DNA from: Pegea sp. RAD2-039
Lineage: Eukaryota; Chordata; Thaliacea; Salpida; Salpidae
Direction: 5' to 3'
Assembly (NCBI GenBank): GCA_034620365.1
Contig: JAQGEQ010000192.1
Location: 2,289,001 to 2,353,000, forward strand
DNA length: 64,000 bases
In this document: piece by piece, positions 23,759 to 35,976 of the stretch
Numbering within the stretch: the first letter of the stretch is position 1
Layout of the letters: the number at the start of each line of letters is the position of its first letter
The notes under the pieces: model-generated
Databases searched by the model: none
Told to the model about the DNA's origin: nothing
The model's input: the letters and a program-made list of their open reading frames with translations, nothing else
Program-made: the position numbers and the translations under genes

Positions 23759-26102
23759 ACTGTTTTACTTAAATGAAAATGCTTATGAAAAGATTCAGCA
23801 AATGTTGTTAAAAGGTGAAAATATAATTTGGAAACTTATTCTATAAGATTTTATTACAAAAATTAACTAAAATTGAACCAATCATACTTATAAGAATACA
23901 AATTTAGGAAAAAGGGTAGACAGTTTTTAAACATTTTTATCAATCAACTTATAATGAAAACTATTATTTAGCTAAAACATTATTTCAATCAAAGCTTAAA
24001 ATTTAGTTTATATTCAAATATTTTTTAGTTTTAATTATCTGACCATGAAGGAAATTTACTATTTTTTCTAATTAACTAGACATATAATCCTTACATGTGT
24101 TATATTTGAGTTAACTTTGATAAAACTTAACAACAAATTTATTTTTCTTCAAGTTTATTTTCAGTATTCAAAATGGTGATTCCATGTAAAATTTACAAAC
24201 TTAAAATTTCTTTTTTATTTCATAATAAACAGAAAAATATAATTATATCCAATTTAGAACAAAAAGATCCCAATTACTAACAATAACAAACAACAAAAAG
24301 TTTTGTAAAAAGTTTTAACCTAAGTAAAACACGAGAGACAAAATGGCTTATTACTACCAATTATTAAATAAATATAGAAATTTTACGAATATATACTTAG
24401 ATCGGTTTCTATTGATTAGTTGTTTCATGACTTCAATGAATATTTAAAATGATAAGGATATTCAAAAGTCTAACTTTTTGTTTTAGAAATTAAAGCGCAT
24501 CTATTAAAAGTTATTTATTTTTCAATAAACTTAGTGATCTTATATTGTTTTGTACTACTTTCTTTGTTTATTTGTATGTTTATTGACAAAATAGTTTCTT
24601 GATAACAGCTTGCTTCTATGGTTTACTTATCTGAAGAAGGCCATTTCTATAATTTGTGTTATATTTAGCATATTTTTTGTTTTCCATGTGTGTAGTACTA
24701 ACTTTTGTACTAATTGATTAAAAAATTCTTAAATGTTTCCGTTAATGGTGGAAACTATATCAATCTAATAATAGTACTCTTTACAAAAATTAATTATTAA
24801 TTAGAATTCCGATTTTATGGTTTGTAAAAAACTGTACTACTTACCTTATACCTTGTTTGTTGCTCTTTTTTAAGTAAAGTGTCTAAAAAAATAGTTTTTA
24901 ATTAATGTTTGCTTTTAAAAAAATAAATTCAACTTAAGTTAGTTAGGCCAAAGATTCTACAATTTTTTCAGGTCTATTAAAAAACTAGTAATTTAGAAAA
25001 TTACTAATCATAATCTTGAGTTAAAATAAACTGAATAAATATTAGAAATTTAGGAGCAATAAATTTATATAAGGAAGGATAGATAAGGGATACTAAATTT
25101 TAAGAAGTAAAATGAAAATGTATAAACTCTAAAATATTTTAAAACTAGTTTTCTTTTTAAACCAAAATTGCAGAATTTCATAACCTTCAAAAGTTTTCTA
25201 CTTTAAATATACTTCTGGCATTAGTCATGTTTTTATATGCCTATAGTCTAACTGAGTTTTTCATTTAGTGTTACTGCTGCTTAATTTATAAATTTTTGTT
25301 GGTCTCCCTTTTTATTTGGCGACTTTGAAGCGTTGAAGAAATCTTAATTCGATATATACGCGGGGAATCCCCTTGAGTTAAAATGATATCTTTGTAAGCA
25401 ATACTAGTACAACTATCATTGTTTTTCGTTTTCAATTTTTGATAACACTTCTTGATTATAAATAGTTGACATTATTTAATTTTATTAGAATAAATTTCAG
25501 ATAGATAAAAATTTCAGTAACTGTTTAATTAAATAAAATTACAGTTTTGTAATTTTCCACAAATGTGTGTTGTTATGAAACTTACATAAAATTTGAATAT
25601 TATAAAAAAATTAATGATATATTTATTATCTTTAAGTATTACCTCAATCAACATTTATAATATAAAAATTATTTACTAATTAAAACATTTTTACAAACAT
25701 TAAAAATAATTAAAAATTTGAAATTAATTTGCAAATAAAAAATAAATTAAATAAATGGAAAAGTTAATTATTCTTTTTCAATTTAATATTAGCCAGGTAA
25801 AAAATATCTACTAAAAATTAAACTTTTGCTCTTCTATAAAAGGTTGAATTTATCAACAATTTCTAATTTAATTATTCTCAAAAATAATTAATTATTTAAA
25901 ATGTGTTTTTTAAAGTTTCTTTTAAAAGTTGTTAGATTTTGTCAACTTATAAATACTATAGGTTTTATAGGAAATATATTTGAAAATATTCTTTTATTAA
26001 CTTTTGCTAAGTTTTATAAAATTAATTTTTTACCTTGAACAATTTCAGTAGTCAAATCAATTAATCTTTTTCAATTAAATTTTCGTTGACAACATTACAA
26101 TA
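23759..26102. other. Divergent intergenic region between VPS16 and BCKDHA
   Basis: No exon recognised. The region should hold both promoters. A GC-rich palindrome-like site GGGGAATCCCC at 25362-25372 stands out in very AT-rich surroundings and matches the NF-kappaB/Rel half-site pair on the reverse strand. Otherwise I see only A/T-rich sequence. Confidence 0.45.
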
Positions 26103-28221
26103 ATGACTAGTCAAGTAGTTTGTGGTTTGATCAGACATTCAAGATTAGTATTCCGTCATTCAACTGTGACACACAATGAAGCTTCTAAAGTAATTCAAAA
26201 CATTTTTGATGATATTTATAATTAATACAAAGTATGCAGCTATATATAATTACAAACTAATATCAACCGAATGTATAAAATTTTTTCTCTAATTAATGTT
26301 ATAAGTAGGTGAATAAACACAGCTAATTTAAACCAGTTATTAACTTATTAAATTTTTGTGTTCTACAGTGCATTTCAACTAATAAGCTAATATTACAAGC
26401 CATTATCATAATATCAGATATTATTTATTAATTAGATAATTTGTTATTAGTAGTAATTATTATGAATAATAGCAACAACATGATAGTTTTACAAAATAGT
26501 TGTAAATATCATAATTTGGTTAAAAACAGTTTGATGTATGCTTATAATAATATAAATATATTTTTATACTTTATTGTTTGTTTTACTGACGGAAGTACTC
26601 ATCAATTATTTGCTGATTTTCAGATACTTTCAAGAAACTTTTCTTCAAGCTCTTTATTAAGAAATGACAAGTTTCTGTTTGGGGGTCCATATAAATACAT
26701 CTCTGATTTGGAATTTTTAGAACCAAAAGTTGAAGATGTGATTTCAACATATAGAGTCATGGATCACCATGGAAACATCCTCAACCAATCACAAGATCCA
26801 AAAGTAACTACAATCTTTTTCAAACTTTTTTATTCCATAAATTCAAATCAGATATTTTATACAAATTTCTATTTTAAGCTTCCAGATGATATGATTATGA
26901 GAATGTATAAGGCTATGGTTCTTCAAAACACTCTTGATGATATAATGTATAATGCTCAACGCCAGGGTAGAGTTTCTTTTTATATGACTAATTATGGCGA
27001 AGAAGCTACTCAAATTGGTAGTGCAGCTGCCTTAGATGCCACTGATTTGGTGTTTGGACAATATCGTGAAGCTGGTTTGTTTCTATGATGTCATCTGAAC
27101 ATATTCACGTGACTTGTGATCTACAGGTGTGCTTATGTGGCGTGGATTTCGTTTAGATCAGTTTATGGATCAATGTTACGCTAATAAGAATGACCCTGCA
27201 CAAGGAAAACAGATGCCTGTTCATTATGGTTCAAAAGAACTCAACTTTGTTACAATCAGTTCTCCGTTAGCTACACAAATGCCTCAAGTAGGAGACGAGA
27301 CATCTTTTGCTCTTCTCAAAATTTGTATTACAAAATGAGATCTTCATCTTTGATTCACTAAACAGGCCTCAGGAGCAGCATACGCTTTAAAGAGAACTCA
27401 TCCTGGCTCTTGTGTGATCTGTTACTTTGGTGAAGGAGCTGCCTCTGAAGGAGATGCTCATGCTGCTTTTAATTTTGCTGCAACGTTGGATGCACCTTGT
27501 CTTTTCTTCTGGTACTCATCTTATTTCTATCACATCAGATGAACAATTTTCAAACTTTTCAGCCGTAACAACGGATACGCCATCTCCACACCTGCTTCTG
27601 AACAGTATCGTGGTGATGGTATTGCTTCTCGCGGTTCTGGTTACGGAATGTTAACTATCCGTATGGATGGAAATGATCTCTTTGCTGTTTTTAACACTGT
27701 TCGAAAAGCTCGTGAAATTTCTGTGAAAGAAAATCGGCCAGTACTGATCGAAGCAATGACGTATAGGTGAGTAAGTAGATGATGAAGATGTGAGAATGAT
27801 TGAAGTTGATTTGTAGAATTGGACATCACAGCACAAGTGATGATAGCTCAACTTATCGTACAAATGAAGAAGTTGCTTTTTGGAAGCAGAATTATGATCC
27901 AATTGAAAGAGTAAAGAAGTATTTGATCAATACAAGAAAATTGTGGTCTGAAGATGAAGATAAGTTGTTTATAAAAAGCTCGAGAAAAGAAGTTAGTGTG
28001 TCAGGGAATTAGAGATTTTGAAAATAATTGTTTTTCTTCCTCAGATTCTTGATGCTTTCTCAAAATCAGAAAAAGTTTTGAAGCCCTCCCCTTCTCAAAT
28101 TTTTATTGATGTTTATGATGAATTAACTGATAACTTAAAACGTCAAGATGTTGAATTAAAAAATCATGTGTCTAAGTATAAGGAGAATTATCCTCTACAA
28201 AATCATGAACCATTTCAATAA
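26103..28221 (+). CDS. BCKDHA: Branched-chain 2-oxoacid dehydrogenase E1 alpha, mitochondrial
   Basis: The alpha subunit of the thiamine-diphosphate E1 component oxidatively decarboxylates the oxoacids of Leu, Ile and Val in the mitochondrial matrix. Eight exons join in frame: 26103-26189, 26624-26803, 26879-27074, 27127-27287, 27366-27511, 27563-27766, 27817-27991 and 28045-28221, giving 441 residues (human precursor 445). Exon 1 is a basic, Ser/Arg-rich presequence ([12 protein letters not shown]), as expected for mitochondrial import. Diagnostic blocks are [58 protein letters not shown], the ThDP site [20 protein letters not shown]...[10 protein letters not shown], and the phosphorylation loop [17 protein letters not shown] with its regulatory serines conserved. 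Lengths and phases close without a break, so the gene looks intact. Confidence 0.97.
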
Positions 28222-29017
28222 TCCTTGATATTTGTTGATGGTGAAAGTAGAATTCATATAAATGCTGTTTTTTACCTTTAAAATATTTGAATATATTTTA
28301 GTTACATTTAACAACAGGCTTTTATTAAGTAAGCTTTTTTGATTTTATATATCTCACTATTTACTGTTTCTACTTCTATCATAAATTCACTTTATTCACA
28401 AAATATTTTTAATAAATTTTTTTGGTGGTTTTATCAATAAATTCAAGTACTACAAATAACAAAAGTTTATTTTCTGTTTGGCAATTATTTAGAAAAATTA
28501 AGTTAAAAACATTGCGAGTTGTTCATTGTAAATTAAAAAAGAGTTTTTGATTAAAAGGAAGTTGTCGTCGATATTTTCTTTACTCAAGATGATCTAAAGA
28601 CACTAAATATCATAAGATCAATTTATAATTTTAGGAGTTCTGGTTTATAGAACGAGTAAATCTTTTAACAGTCATTTATTATTTTACTTTTTAAAGCTTT
28701 TTTGAAAAGTGACGAGTTTACTTGCAACAATTATCACAAATTTATAGATTTTTTCTTTATAACTTATCCAACAATTCACAAAAGAATAGATGATGAAGAA
28801 CGAATGTAACTTTATAAGGATTGAAATATTTGCTCTGCACTTAATTTAGTTTTTTGTAAATATTAATATGAAACAAATTTCCATAATAGCTTACTGCTGA
28901 GATATAACTTCAACAAAATCTTGAAACCATCAAATAAAAACTTTATTTTGTACACACATAATTATTGAGTCAACAGATGAGTTGTAATTTTTCTACAGCA
29001 AATTTCAACAACCATTT
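28222..29017. other. Convergent 3' region between BCKDHA and the Ly6-like gene
   Basis: AT-rich with several AATAAA-like hexamers on both strands, as expected for two 3' UTRs facing each other. No coding exon seen. Confidence 0.45.
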
Positions 29018-29523
29018 TTATAAAAAGTCTAATGAACAAAGACTAAAAGCTAAAAATCCAACCATGGCAAAATTAGATCGAATTTTTCTGCCTTTATTAC
29101 AGTTATCTGAAAAAATAATTTGAATTGGAAGTCTAATTTATAACAAACTTACATTCTTCACAACATTCGGACTTTGGACCTAAGGCAACATGATCTCCAC
29201 ATCTTATGTCATTTAGTGAGCATCCTTTATGAGAATCAAAAATACTTTCTACAATAAAAGTAAAATATAAACTATTTTATCATAAATACCATTTATAGTT
29301 TGAATTTTTGTGAAAAAAACTTCTACTGACTAGGCAAAGAGTAGCAACTGATTGTATTTTCTGTACAATTATGTTTAGTCCAACACCATTCTTCGGGGTG
29401 CATACATAAAAAGCATTGCTCTGCTAATAAGTATGATTAAATTTTGGTTGAAGAAATAATATCAAAATTACCTGCATTCAGAAAAATGACTTCATTAAGT
29501 ATCAGAAGATATTTTAAGTTCAT
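29018..29523 (-). CDS. Ly6/uPAR-type three-finger protein, probably GPI-anchored
   Basis: A small gene of four short exons, minus strand: 29523-29472, 29423-29331, 29248-29153 and 29106-29018. All phases agree (1,1,1) and the total is 110 codons with the stop. The 109-residue product starts with a hydrophobic signal peptide (MNLKYLLILNEVIFLNA). The mature part has ten cysteines in the Ly6/uPAR order: CFLC near the start, single cysteines after PEEW, KHN and TENTIS, two more, then CC and a final CN pair (ECCEEYNCN). The tail after Cys10 is basic, then hydrophobic (FAMVGFLAFSLCSLDFL), as in GPI-anchored members. The family includes receptor ligands, ion-channel modulators and adhesion proteins, so the exact role cannot be read from sequence. 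It could instead be a secreted toxin-like three-finger protein, but the hydrophobic C-terminus argues for membrane anchoring. Confidence 0.8.
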
Positions 29524-29744
29524 TATTATTTATATAATAAATTTTTAGATGTATTCATAATTTTACTAAGCCTAACTTTCATATCAAGTTACTTTTGTTT
29601 TGCTTTAAATCAAGAAAAAATCTTGATCTTTAAATATGGGTCACCTTTATATAAGTTGGCTTAAAACTAACTTAATCTATTTAGCTGGTATTATGACGTC
29701 ACTCAAACGATGTACATATTGCCAGTGCTTCGAAATTTGAAGTT

Positions 29745-30230
29745 AAAAAGTGTAGCGTACAGATTGTTGTAAGGTGAGACGCATGGCCTTAATGTAAAGG
29801 TTATCAAGGTTTATAAAAATCGAGCTTACGACCACGAAACCGATACCTGAGTGACTTATTTTGTCCTCTTGTTTGTCCGATCAAAACAAGGTGCGTTACT
29901 CTTTTGTAGGCTGGTGTTCTGCCAGATACTTCTGTCGTCTTCGTGTCAGCAACGAAACGACTCTTATTTTTGAGCCACGTATATGCAGATTATTGACTGT
30001 CACTCCTAGTTCAACCTTACACTTTTACTATGTCTGTGCGTATGGCTTTGATTATTATTATTATTATTATTATTTTATTATTATTATTATTATTATTTTT
30101 TTTTATTATTATAGTTTAATCTGTAGATCTGATGTTCGGTCATATGATCCAGTGAACTGGGACGTGACCTCGATGTCGTCGGAGTTTAGGCTTTATAACA
30201 GACTTTTCCTGTTTTAGATGTTTGCCTATC
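29745..30230 (+). repeat. SINE-like repeat with internal ATT microsatellite
   Basis: The composition is markedly less AT-rich than its surroundings. Near 29770-29840 it has a tRNA-like head (ATGGCCTTAATGTAAAGG resembling an A box, then TCGAGCTTACGACC) followed by a body of unique-looking sequence. It encloses a microsatellite of ATT repeats at about 30046-30115. A 118-codon frame runs across the microsatellite but only by translating the repeat into a tyrosine/isoleucine tract, so I do not treat it as a gene. Confidence 0.45.
30046..30115. repeat. ATT trinucleotide microsatellite
   Basis: About twenty ATT/TTA units interrupted by a T run, embedded in the SINE-like repeat at 29745-30230. The 58.4 kb SINE-like copy also ends in ATT units, so the microsatellite may have grown from an element tail. 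Confidence 0.9.
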
Positions 30231-31460
30231 TGAGTTGAAGAGTCATATCTTTCCAGATTTTATTTAATTTTTCTCTAATTTTGGATAAAATCAAAATATT
30301 CTACCAGAAATAGGTGGTATGTAACATACCTTCTACTAAGAGTTGAAATGTTAGATATTAAGATATCTTTAAAAATATTTAAATATCTCATGGCTTAGAA
30401 TAGGCTTACCACGTAAGCTACCTGTCCAGAATGGATTCAGTTCATGACAAATCTTATAAAACCAGAAATATTTGGAAATATTAAAACTCTTTCGTTCAGA
30501 GTCATCACCTAAAGAGATATTATAAAGCTTGAATCTTTTCAAAGATTGTTAACTATGAAAGCTTTTTTTAGATGTCCTGTTCTGCATACAAAGACCCCTT
30601 TCTATAAGCTTAAATTAAAAGCTTAAACTAAATCTCACCTAAATATATCGATACCTTTTTCCTACCTTTTTTGGCTGGAACAATTATTTAGAATAATGAT
30701 TTCTACATTCTTAACTTTAATGATTTATTTAAGGATTACAATCTTTCAAACGTCTTCAAGATTCCCTACAATCATCAGTCAAAATTAACCTCTTTATCAG
30801 CTTTAATAACATCCAGTGGACTAACAACTCTCCAATAGGATAAACACGATTTGGAATCTTCTCATATCAATTACTTCTTTTAAAATTTATTTAAAAATGT
30901 GATTTAAGTAATTATGTTAACAAGTGATAATAAGGTTGCCAGTTTCTTTACTTATTTTATACTTTTGATTTACAACTTATATTACCTTTTCACTGTTTCC
31001 ACTTTTTTACGTTAATCATGTTAAACTGTGATACTTAAGACTTTTTCATTATCTTTCTAGTAATTTTGTGCTCTTTGCTATAGCGTTGAATACAATTAAG
31101 AAAATAGAAACTAACTTTAGTAGAGACTACTATCGTTTAAAAGAAACGATTTTATAATAAACATTCAACTTTTTTGAAATCATCAGATTTTTTTTTATTT
31201 ATGCAAAACTTAAAAAAAAAGAAAAAGAAGATTATAATTATCAATCCTGTATTTACGTGAAAAGTTAACAAATGAATTAGCAGGAAATATTTCAAGAAAA
31301 TATTAATAAAAAGTTTGTTCAATTTAGAAAAATGAAAGAGTTGATCTTCCATAATACAATTGATAAAGTGGCATTTATAGAATGGATAAAAATTCAGCTA
31401 CAAACTTCTTCAACGAGACTTTCATAAAACTTCATTTTTAACTATCATCTTAAAAACTTT
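30231..31460. other. Intergenic AT-rich region, including 3' UTR of the coiled-coil gene
   Basis: No coding sequence recognised. The right end should be the 3' UTR of the minus-strand gene that stops at 31461. Confidence 0.4.
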
Positions 31461-33069
31461 TTATTTATGAGAGAAAAATTTCCGCTTTTCTTCCATAATT
31501 TTAGATTCTTTCTACAAAGAAACAATTCAAAATTAACTACAAAACTTCAAATAAAACTTATATCAAAGGTTTATAAGTTTCAACTTTAACTTGTTCAAAT
31601 TTTACTTCATGTAAACATACCTCAACAAATTCATTTACTCTTAAAAACAACTTTTTTCGTTCTTTTTCCAACTTTTGATCTAACTCTTTACTTTCTTTTT
31701 CTGTGGTATCTACTTTCTGTAAAAATAATTACATCATGTTATGAATAAATTATAATTTTCTTTAAAAAAAATGTAAATTTCATCTAAATTTATTGGAGCA
31801 ATCACCAACGAACTCATAAATAGTTTATCTATTGAGAAAATTCTCACATAAAGTATTTGATTGGTTAATTTAAATGAATGATTTTCAACAACTTAGTAAA
31901 TATTTTATTGCTTTTATTTAAACTGTTGTGGAATTAGGTTGAATCAAATATAATAAATTTTAAAAAGACATCATAAAAAGTTAAAATCAGATTATGTAAA
32001 GTAAATTTAAATACAAGCACGAATGTAGTATATATAACCTCCATCAGAAGCTTTTTACAACTTTACTCTTTGTTATTCAAGTATTTTGTTAAATTAGATA
32101 AAATAAAATTATAGATCATAAAAATAGTTAGTCAACTTGTTTTTCAATTCTACAATTTAAACTTTATTATTATTTAGAAATAGTTCAAAAAACTTAAATT
32201 TTTAACTCAAAAATTATTTTATAAATTGGAATAGGATCTTACTTTCATGACTAATGGTTCAATTTGCTGGATTATTTTGGTCAGCGACAAGCACTTCTTT
32301 GCATTTTCAATATCATTTGAGGTAACTTCATTCAAACTATAAAGATTTGTCAAAATTGATTGAAGCAAAATTAGAAAAAAATATTTTGATGATGTCTATA
32401 GTTACCTCGGAGTTTCTCTCTGTGCATCATTGCTTGCTTGGTTTGCAGGTTTCAACAATTCATCAATAAATTCTCTCTCAATACTTTGAGAAAAAGCTGG
32501 CAGGATTTCTTCACTCATCTTTTCAGTACTTTTTAGAATAATCTTTTTGAAGTCATCCTCCTTAATATTTGATTTAATATCTGAGAGACTGATAAAACAA
32601 AAAAATTAAAGCTGAAAAGTTACTGTAAAGAATAAAATAGTATATGTACTTTAATTTTGGATACAGAAATAGTATATATTTAATAAAAGCAACAAGATAC
32701 AATTTATAATTTAATCTATAACACTAAAATAAACTTCAAAATGAAATCAAACTATATCAACAAAATTAATAAACGCTTATTATATATAAATTAGTAATCA
32801 TTAATTACTAACTATTACAATAATTAATGAGAGTATACAAACATATTTTAGGTTTATCTACAAACAAGTAATTTTAACTAAAAGAAAATTTAATCTATAA
32901 AATTAACTAAAGAAACTTACTTTAAGTCATGGCATTTAATCAAATTAAGTAATCCTTGTTTTAGCTTTTCATATGCACAATTTTCAACATCATTAGACTC
33001 CATTTCATTGATATAATTGAAAAAAATTCTCAACAACAAAAATAGATCACCTCTAAGTAGTTTAAGCAT
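31461..33069 (-). CDS. Small coiled-coil protein, possibly PMF1/Nnf1-like
   Basis: Six exons on the minus strand join in frame to about 190 residues. Exon 1 runs 33069-32921 (start MLKLLRGDLFLLLRIFF). Later exons carry SDIKSNIKEDDFKKIILKS and EKMSEEILPAF.QSIEREF, then SLNEVTSNDIENAKKC, then an acidic/basic heptad-like stretch ESKELDQKLEKERKKLF, ending KRKFFSHK with the stop at 31463-31461. Donors (GTAAGT, GTAACT, GTAAGA, GTATGT) and acceptors all fit. The size and the helix-rich pattern CAYEKL....EKMSEEI....IERE recall PMF1/Nnf1 of the MIS12 kinetochore complex, but the resemblance is weak and a generic coiled-coil protein is equally possible. An ATG at 32999-33001 in the same frame is an alternative start. 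The stop of CPLANE2 lies 125 bp upstream on the same strand. Confidence 0.6.
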
Positions 33070-33194
33070 GCAACAATATTTGTAATAATTGGTTAGACTA
33101 TGAAATATAATAAAAATTAAAAATAGACTACCTATAAATATATATACTTTTTTTGGTTAAACTTCATATATAAAATAAAGAAAGTTTACAATAA

Positions 33195-33914
33195 TTATAA
33201 ATCAGAATATTCATGAGCTATTTTCTCATCTCTTAACCATAAAAAATTACATAAGGAGTTAAGAAAAGCAGAATTCTTCATAAAGTTTTCTTTGGCATTT
33301 GTTTCAACATTTTGTATTCTTAAAATATCTGCTTGAAGTTGATCAGAAAGACTTTTCAATTCATCATCAGTAATATCACTTTGAGAATATTTATCCGCTT
33401 TAGTACCCAAGATAATACGCAGGGGTTCTTTTTTGAAGTTTTGATGTGAAAACATATGATGATTTTGTGTTATTTCATTGAAACTATGTCTATCTATAAA
33501 TGAAAATGTATACATAATACAATCTACATTATCCATACAAGCTGGCAAAATATGTTCAAACTTTTTTAATGCATAATCACCGGCATCCCAAAAACTTAAA
33601 GTGAAAAAAAGAATTTGACCAGTTGAAAGTAATCTAACAGGCCAATAAACAAGACCAATTGAAATTCCTGCAGAATAACTAGATGCTTTTATGTGTGGTG
33701 TCCCTAATAAATTATGTACAGTACTTGATTTACCAACACCAGCCTTTCCACTTAGAAATATGTTATATTTTACAAAGCTGATACTCTTATTTGGTGCTAG
33801 TGATGGTTTTTCAAGAAGACCAAACTGTTTTCTTCGGCCATGGTTAAATAATGAGTTTACATAATCTTCAGAAGCTTTTGTATTGATCCATTCAAAATCT
33901 ACAACTGTAGTCAT
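33195..33914 (-). CDS. CPLANE2: CPLANE2/RSG1, Rab-like ciliogenesis GTPase
   Basis: Small GTPase-like protein needed, in vertebrates, for recruiting intraflagellar transport proteins to basal bodies as part of the CPLANE module. A single 239-codon exon is complete from ATG 33914 to stop 33195. It shows the family N-terminal block (RKQFGLLEKPSLAP..SI.FVKYNIFLSGKAGVGKSS), where GKAGVGKSS is the P loop. It also has the WPVRLLS..ILFFTLSFWDAGDYALKKFEHILPACMDN segment, in which the switch II DxxG is replaced by WDAGD as in RSG1, and the guanine-specificity motif GTKADKY in place of NKxD. The length is near the 258 residues of the human protein. A splice-like AG lies four bases before the ATG (AATTTAG, then AAGT and the start), suggesting trans-splicing or a 5' UTR intron. 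Confidence 0.92.
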   Translation of the reverse strand: MTTVVDFEWINTKASEDYVNSLFNHGRRKQFGLLEKPSLAPNKSISFVKYNIFLSGKAGVGKSSTVHNLLGTPHIKASSYSAGISIGLVYWPVRLLSTGQILFFTLSFWDAGDYALKKFEHILPACMDNVDCIMYTFSFIDRHSFNEITQNHHMFSHQNFKKEPLRIILGTKADKYSQSDITDDELKSLSDQLQADILRIQNVETNAKENFMKNSAFLNSLCNFLWLRDEKIAHEYSDL

Positions 33915-35976
33915 ACTTCTAAATTAATAATTTATTAAATACATCTAACTATGAAAAAAAAATAAATGTGATTTTTTTCAAGTAAATGACTTATACGATA
34001 TAGAATATACTAAATACTAATAAACTAAAATCAGTCCTGATTTTAATTATTTTACTTCTCACAAATCTAAAAAAGGATAAACAACTGCAATCAACCAGTA
34101 GTAAACTGATCACAAATTTGTTATCACTTTTTAAATATTCAGTTTAAAATTATTGTGCCAAACTACCAAACTGTACTTTTACGATTTTGAAACTTTATCA
34201 ATATAATTTACTGTTTAAACAGTTTAAACAAATTTAAACGGTAAAACAAATTCTGATCTATAGAGTTTTTTTCCTTAATGTATTTGACTTTAATATATTT
34301 AAATATTAAACTTATTATATTAATGATTTAAACTCCTTTTAAACAGCGAATATTAGTGATGAATAATAAGGTGTAGGCAAATAACCAAAGACCAATATAA
34401 CCAATAAACAATATGATTTGATTATGTATTGTCATCTGATATTTTAAAAGGTTTAGTTTAAACTCTCATTGGATATATTATTTATATTACGTATATTTAC
34501 GTACCTCCACTTCAAAACCCTTTGACTTTTGCATAAAATCTTTTTCCTAGTAAAACTTATTTCTAACAAATTTTGTACTTAGTGATCAAAATTACTAAAA
34601 ATGTGTTTACTTCGCCCAGCGTAGAAAAACGTTTGCTTGGCGAAAGGTAGAGGCTTTAGAAATAACTAAATCAAAAATGAACTAAAATGTGTAAAAAAAA
34701 TTATATTTCTAAGATCTTAAAGTTCGACATAATTAGTCTTTTTTAATTTTGATTTACTTATGTAGTTTCATTTACTGCCTAATTGCTTTAGTTTTCTTGA
34801 GTTTTGATTTCAAAGAATAATTGTATTTAATATGGTTTTAGCAAACATGAGTAAACATACAAAACTTTCTTTATAAATAAGTAAAGTTAGATAAAAGCTT
34901 GCACATAGTCATGTTTCTGCATAGAAAATTATGAAGTTTAAAAATTTTGCTGAAAAGCCATAGAATTTAGGATAAAACTTTTGAAAAAATAAATTTTTAA
35001 ATTACTTTAAATTGTTTACATCACTTTTATTTATAAATTTTCCAGACAATGGTAATCCTTAACTTCGATATACTTAAAAATCTATTATTTTTATGATATC
35101 TGGTCATATTCTAAGTAATTACACTTAGACTTTATTTCCGTAATTTTGAGTCTTTTTATTTATTTTGTTATTAATTGTTAGTGTTTATTACTGAATATCT
35201 TTATTTTTTATTTTACTTTTTATCCAAGGTGATATTTTACAGCTTCCATTTTTGATAACTTGACAAAATTAAACTTTACAATAGTCGTCCACATATACCA
35301 TCTACACTAAATTTCAAAAAAGTTTTTTTGTTTTTATATAATCTATATCTCAGCTGTGAAATATAAATTTTCATAATATTATTTATTAATATATTATTAT
35401 TCTAATTTTTACAAGTATTTATTGTTTTTTTTTTTTTACAACTGCTGTGATGAAAATGAATTATATTTATAATTGGATATATTTATTTAAATCTATTACT
35501 TAAAATGTTTGTTAGTTGTGGTTAACCATTTTTTTTTAAAGCTTAGTTTTGAATTTTTATTCAATTTACTTTGATAGAATTATACAAAATAATTGTTATA
35601 ATAATATATTGAGTAAATTATATTTAGTAAATATTAATAAATTACTGATTGATTGCTTGAATACTTTCATAGAATATTGTTATTTTACAAAAATCTTATG
35701 AATTAAATGTTGTTTTTCATGTTCTGTTTTGTAATTATTATCAAACAAAATTCTAAATGAAAATATTAAATATTTTGATATAAATTTATTTATTTAATCA
35801 ATTTTTTGAATGTTTTTTATATAAAAATGTTAAATGTATTTTGTTTATTTTATTTCAATAATTTAAAAGATTCACTTAAATTATTTTTAATAAATTGTTA
35901 AATTTAAATTTATAATAAAATTAAAATGTTAATTAATAAAAAGTTTTTTGTTATTCAGGTAATGGATAACTGAACC
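33915..35976. other. Divergent intergenic region between CPLANE2 and BAF60
   Basis: AT-rich with no exon recognised. A GC-richer hairpin lies at 34611-34644: TTCGCCCAGC pairs with GCTTGGCGAA with one mismatch, around a 14-nt loop. A strong acceptor-like TTATTCAG ends near 35958, 18 bases before the BAF60 start codon. Confidence 0.45.

Noticed and set aside
29861-30217. 118-codon ORF on the plus strand
   Set aside because: Its centre is a translated ATT microsatellite and the rest is SINE-like repeat; there is no domain.
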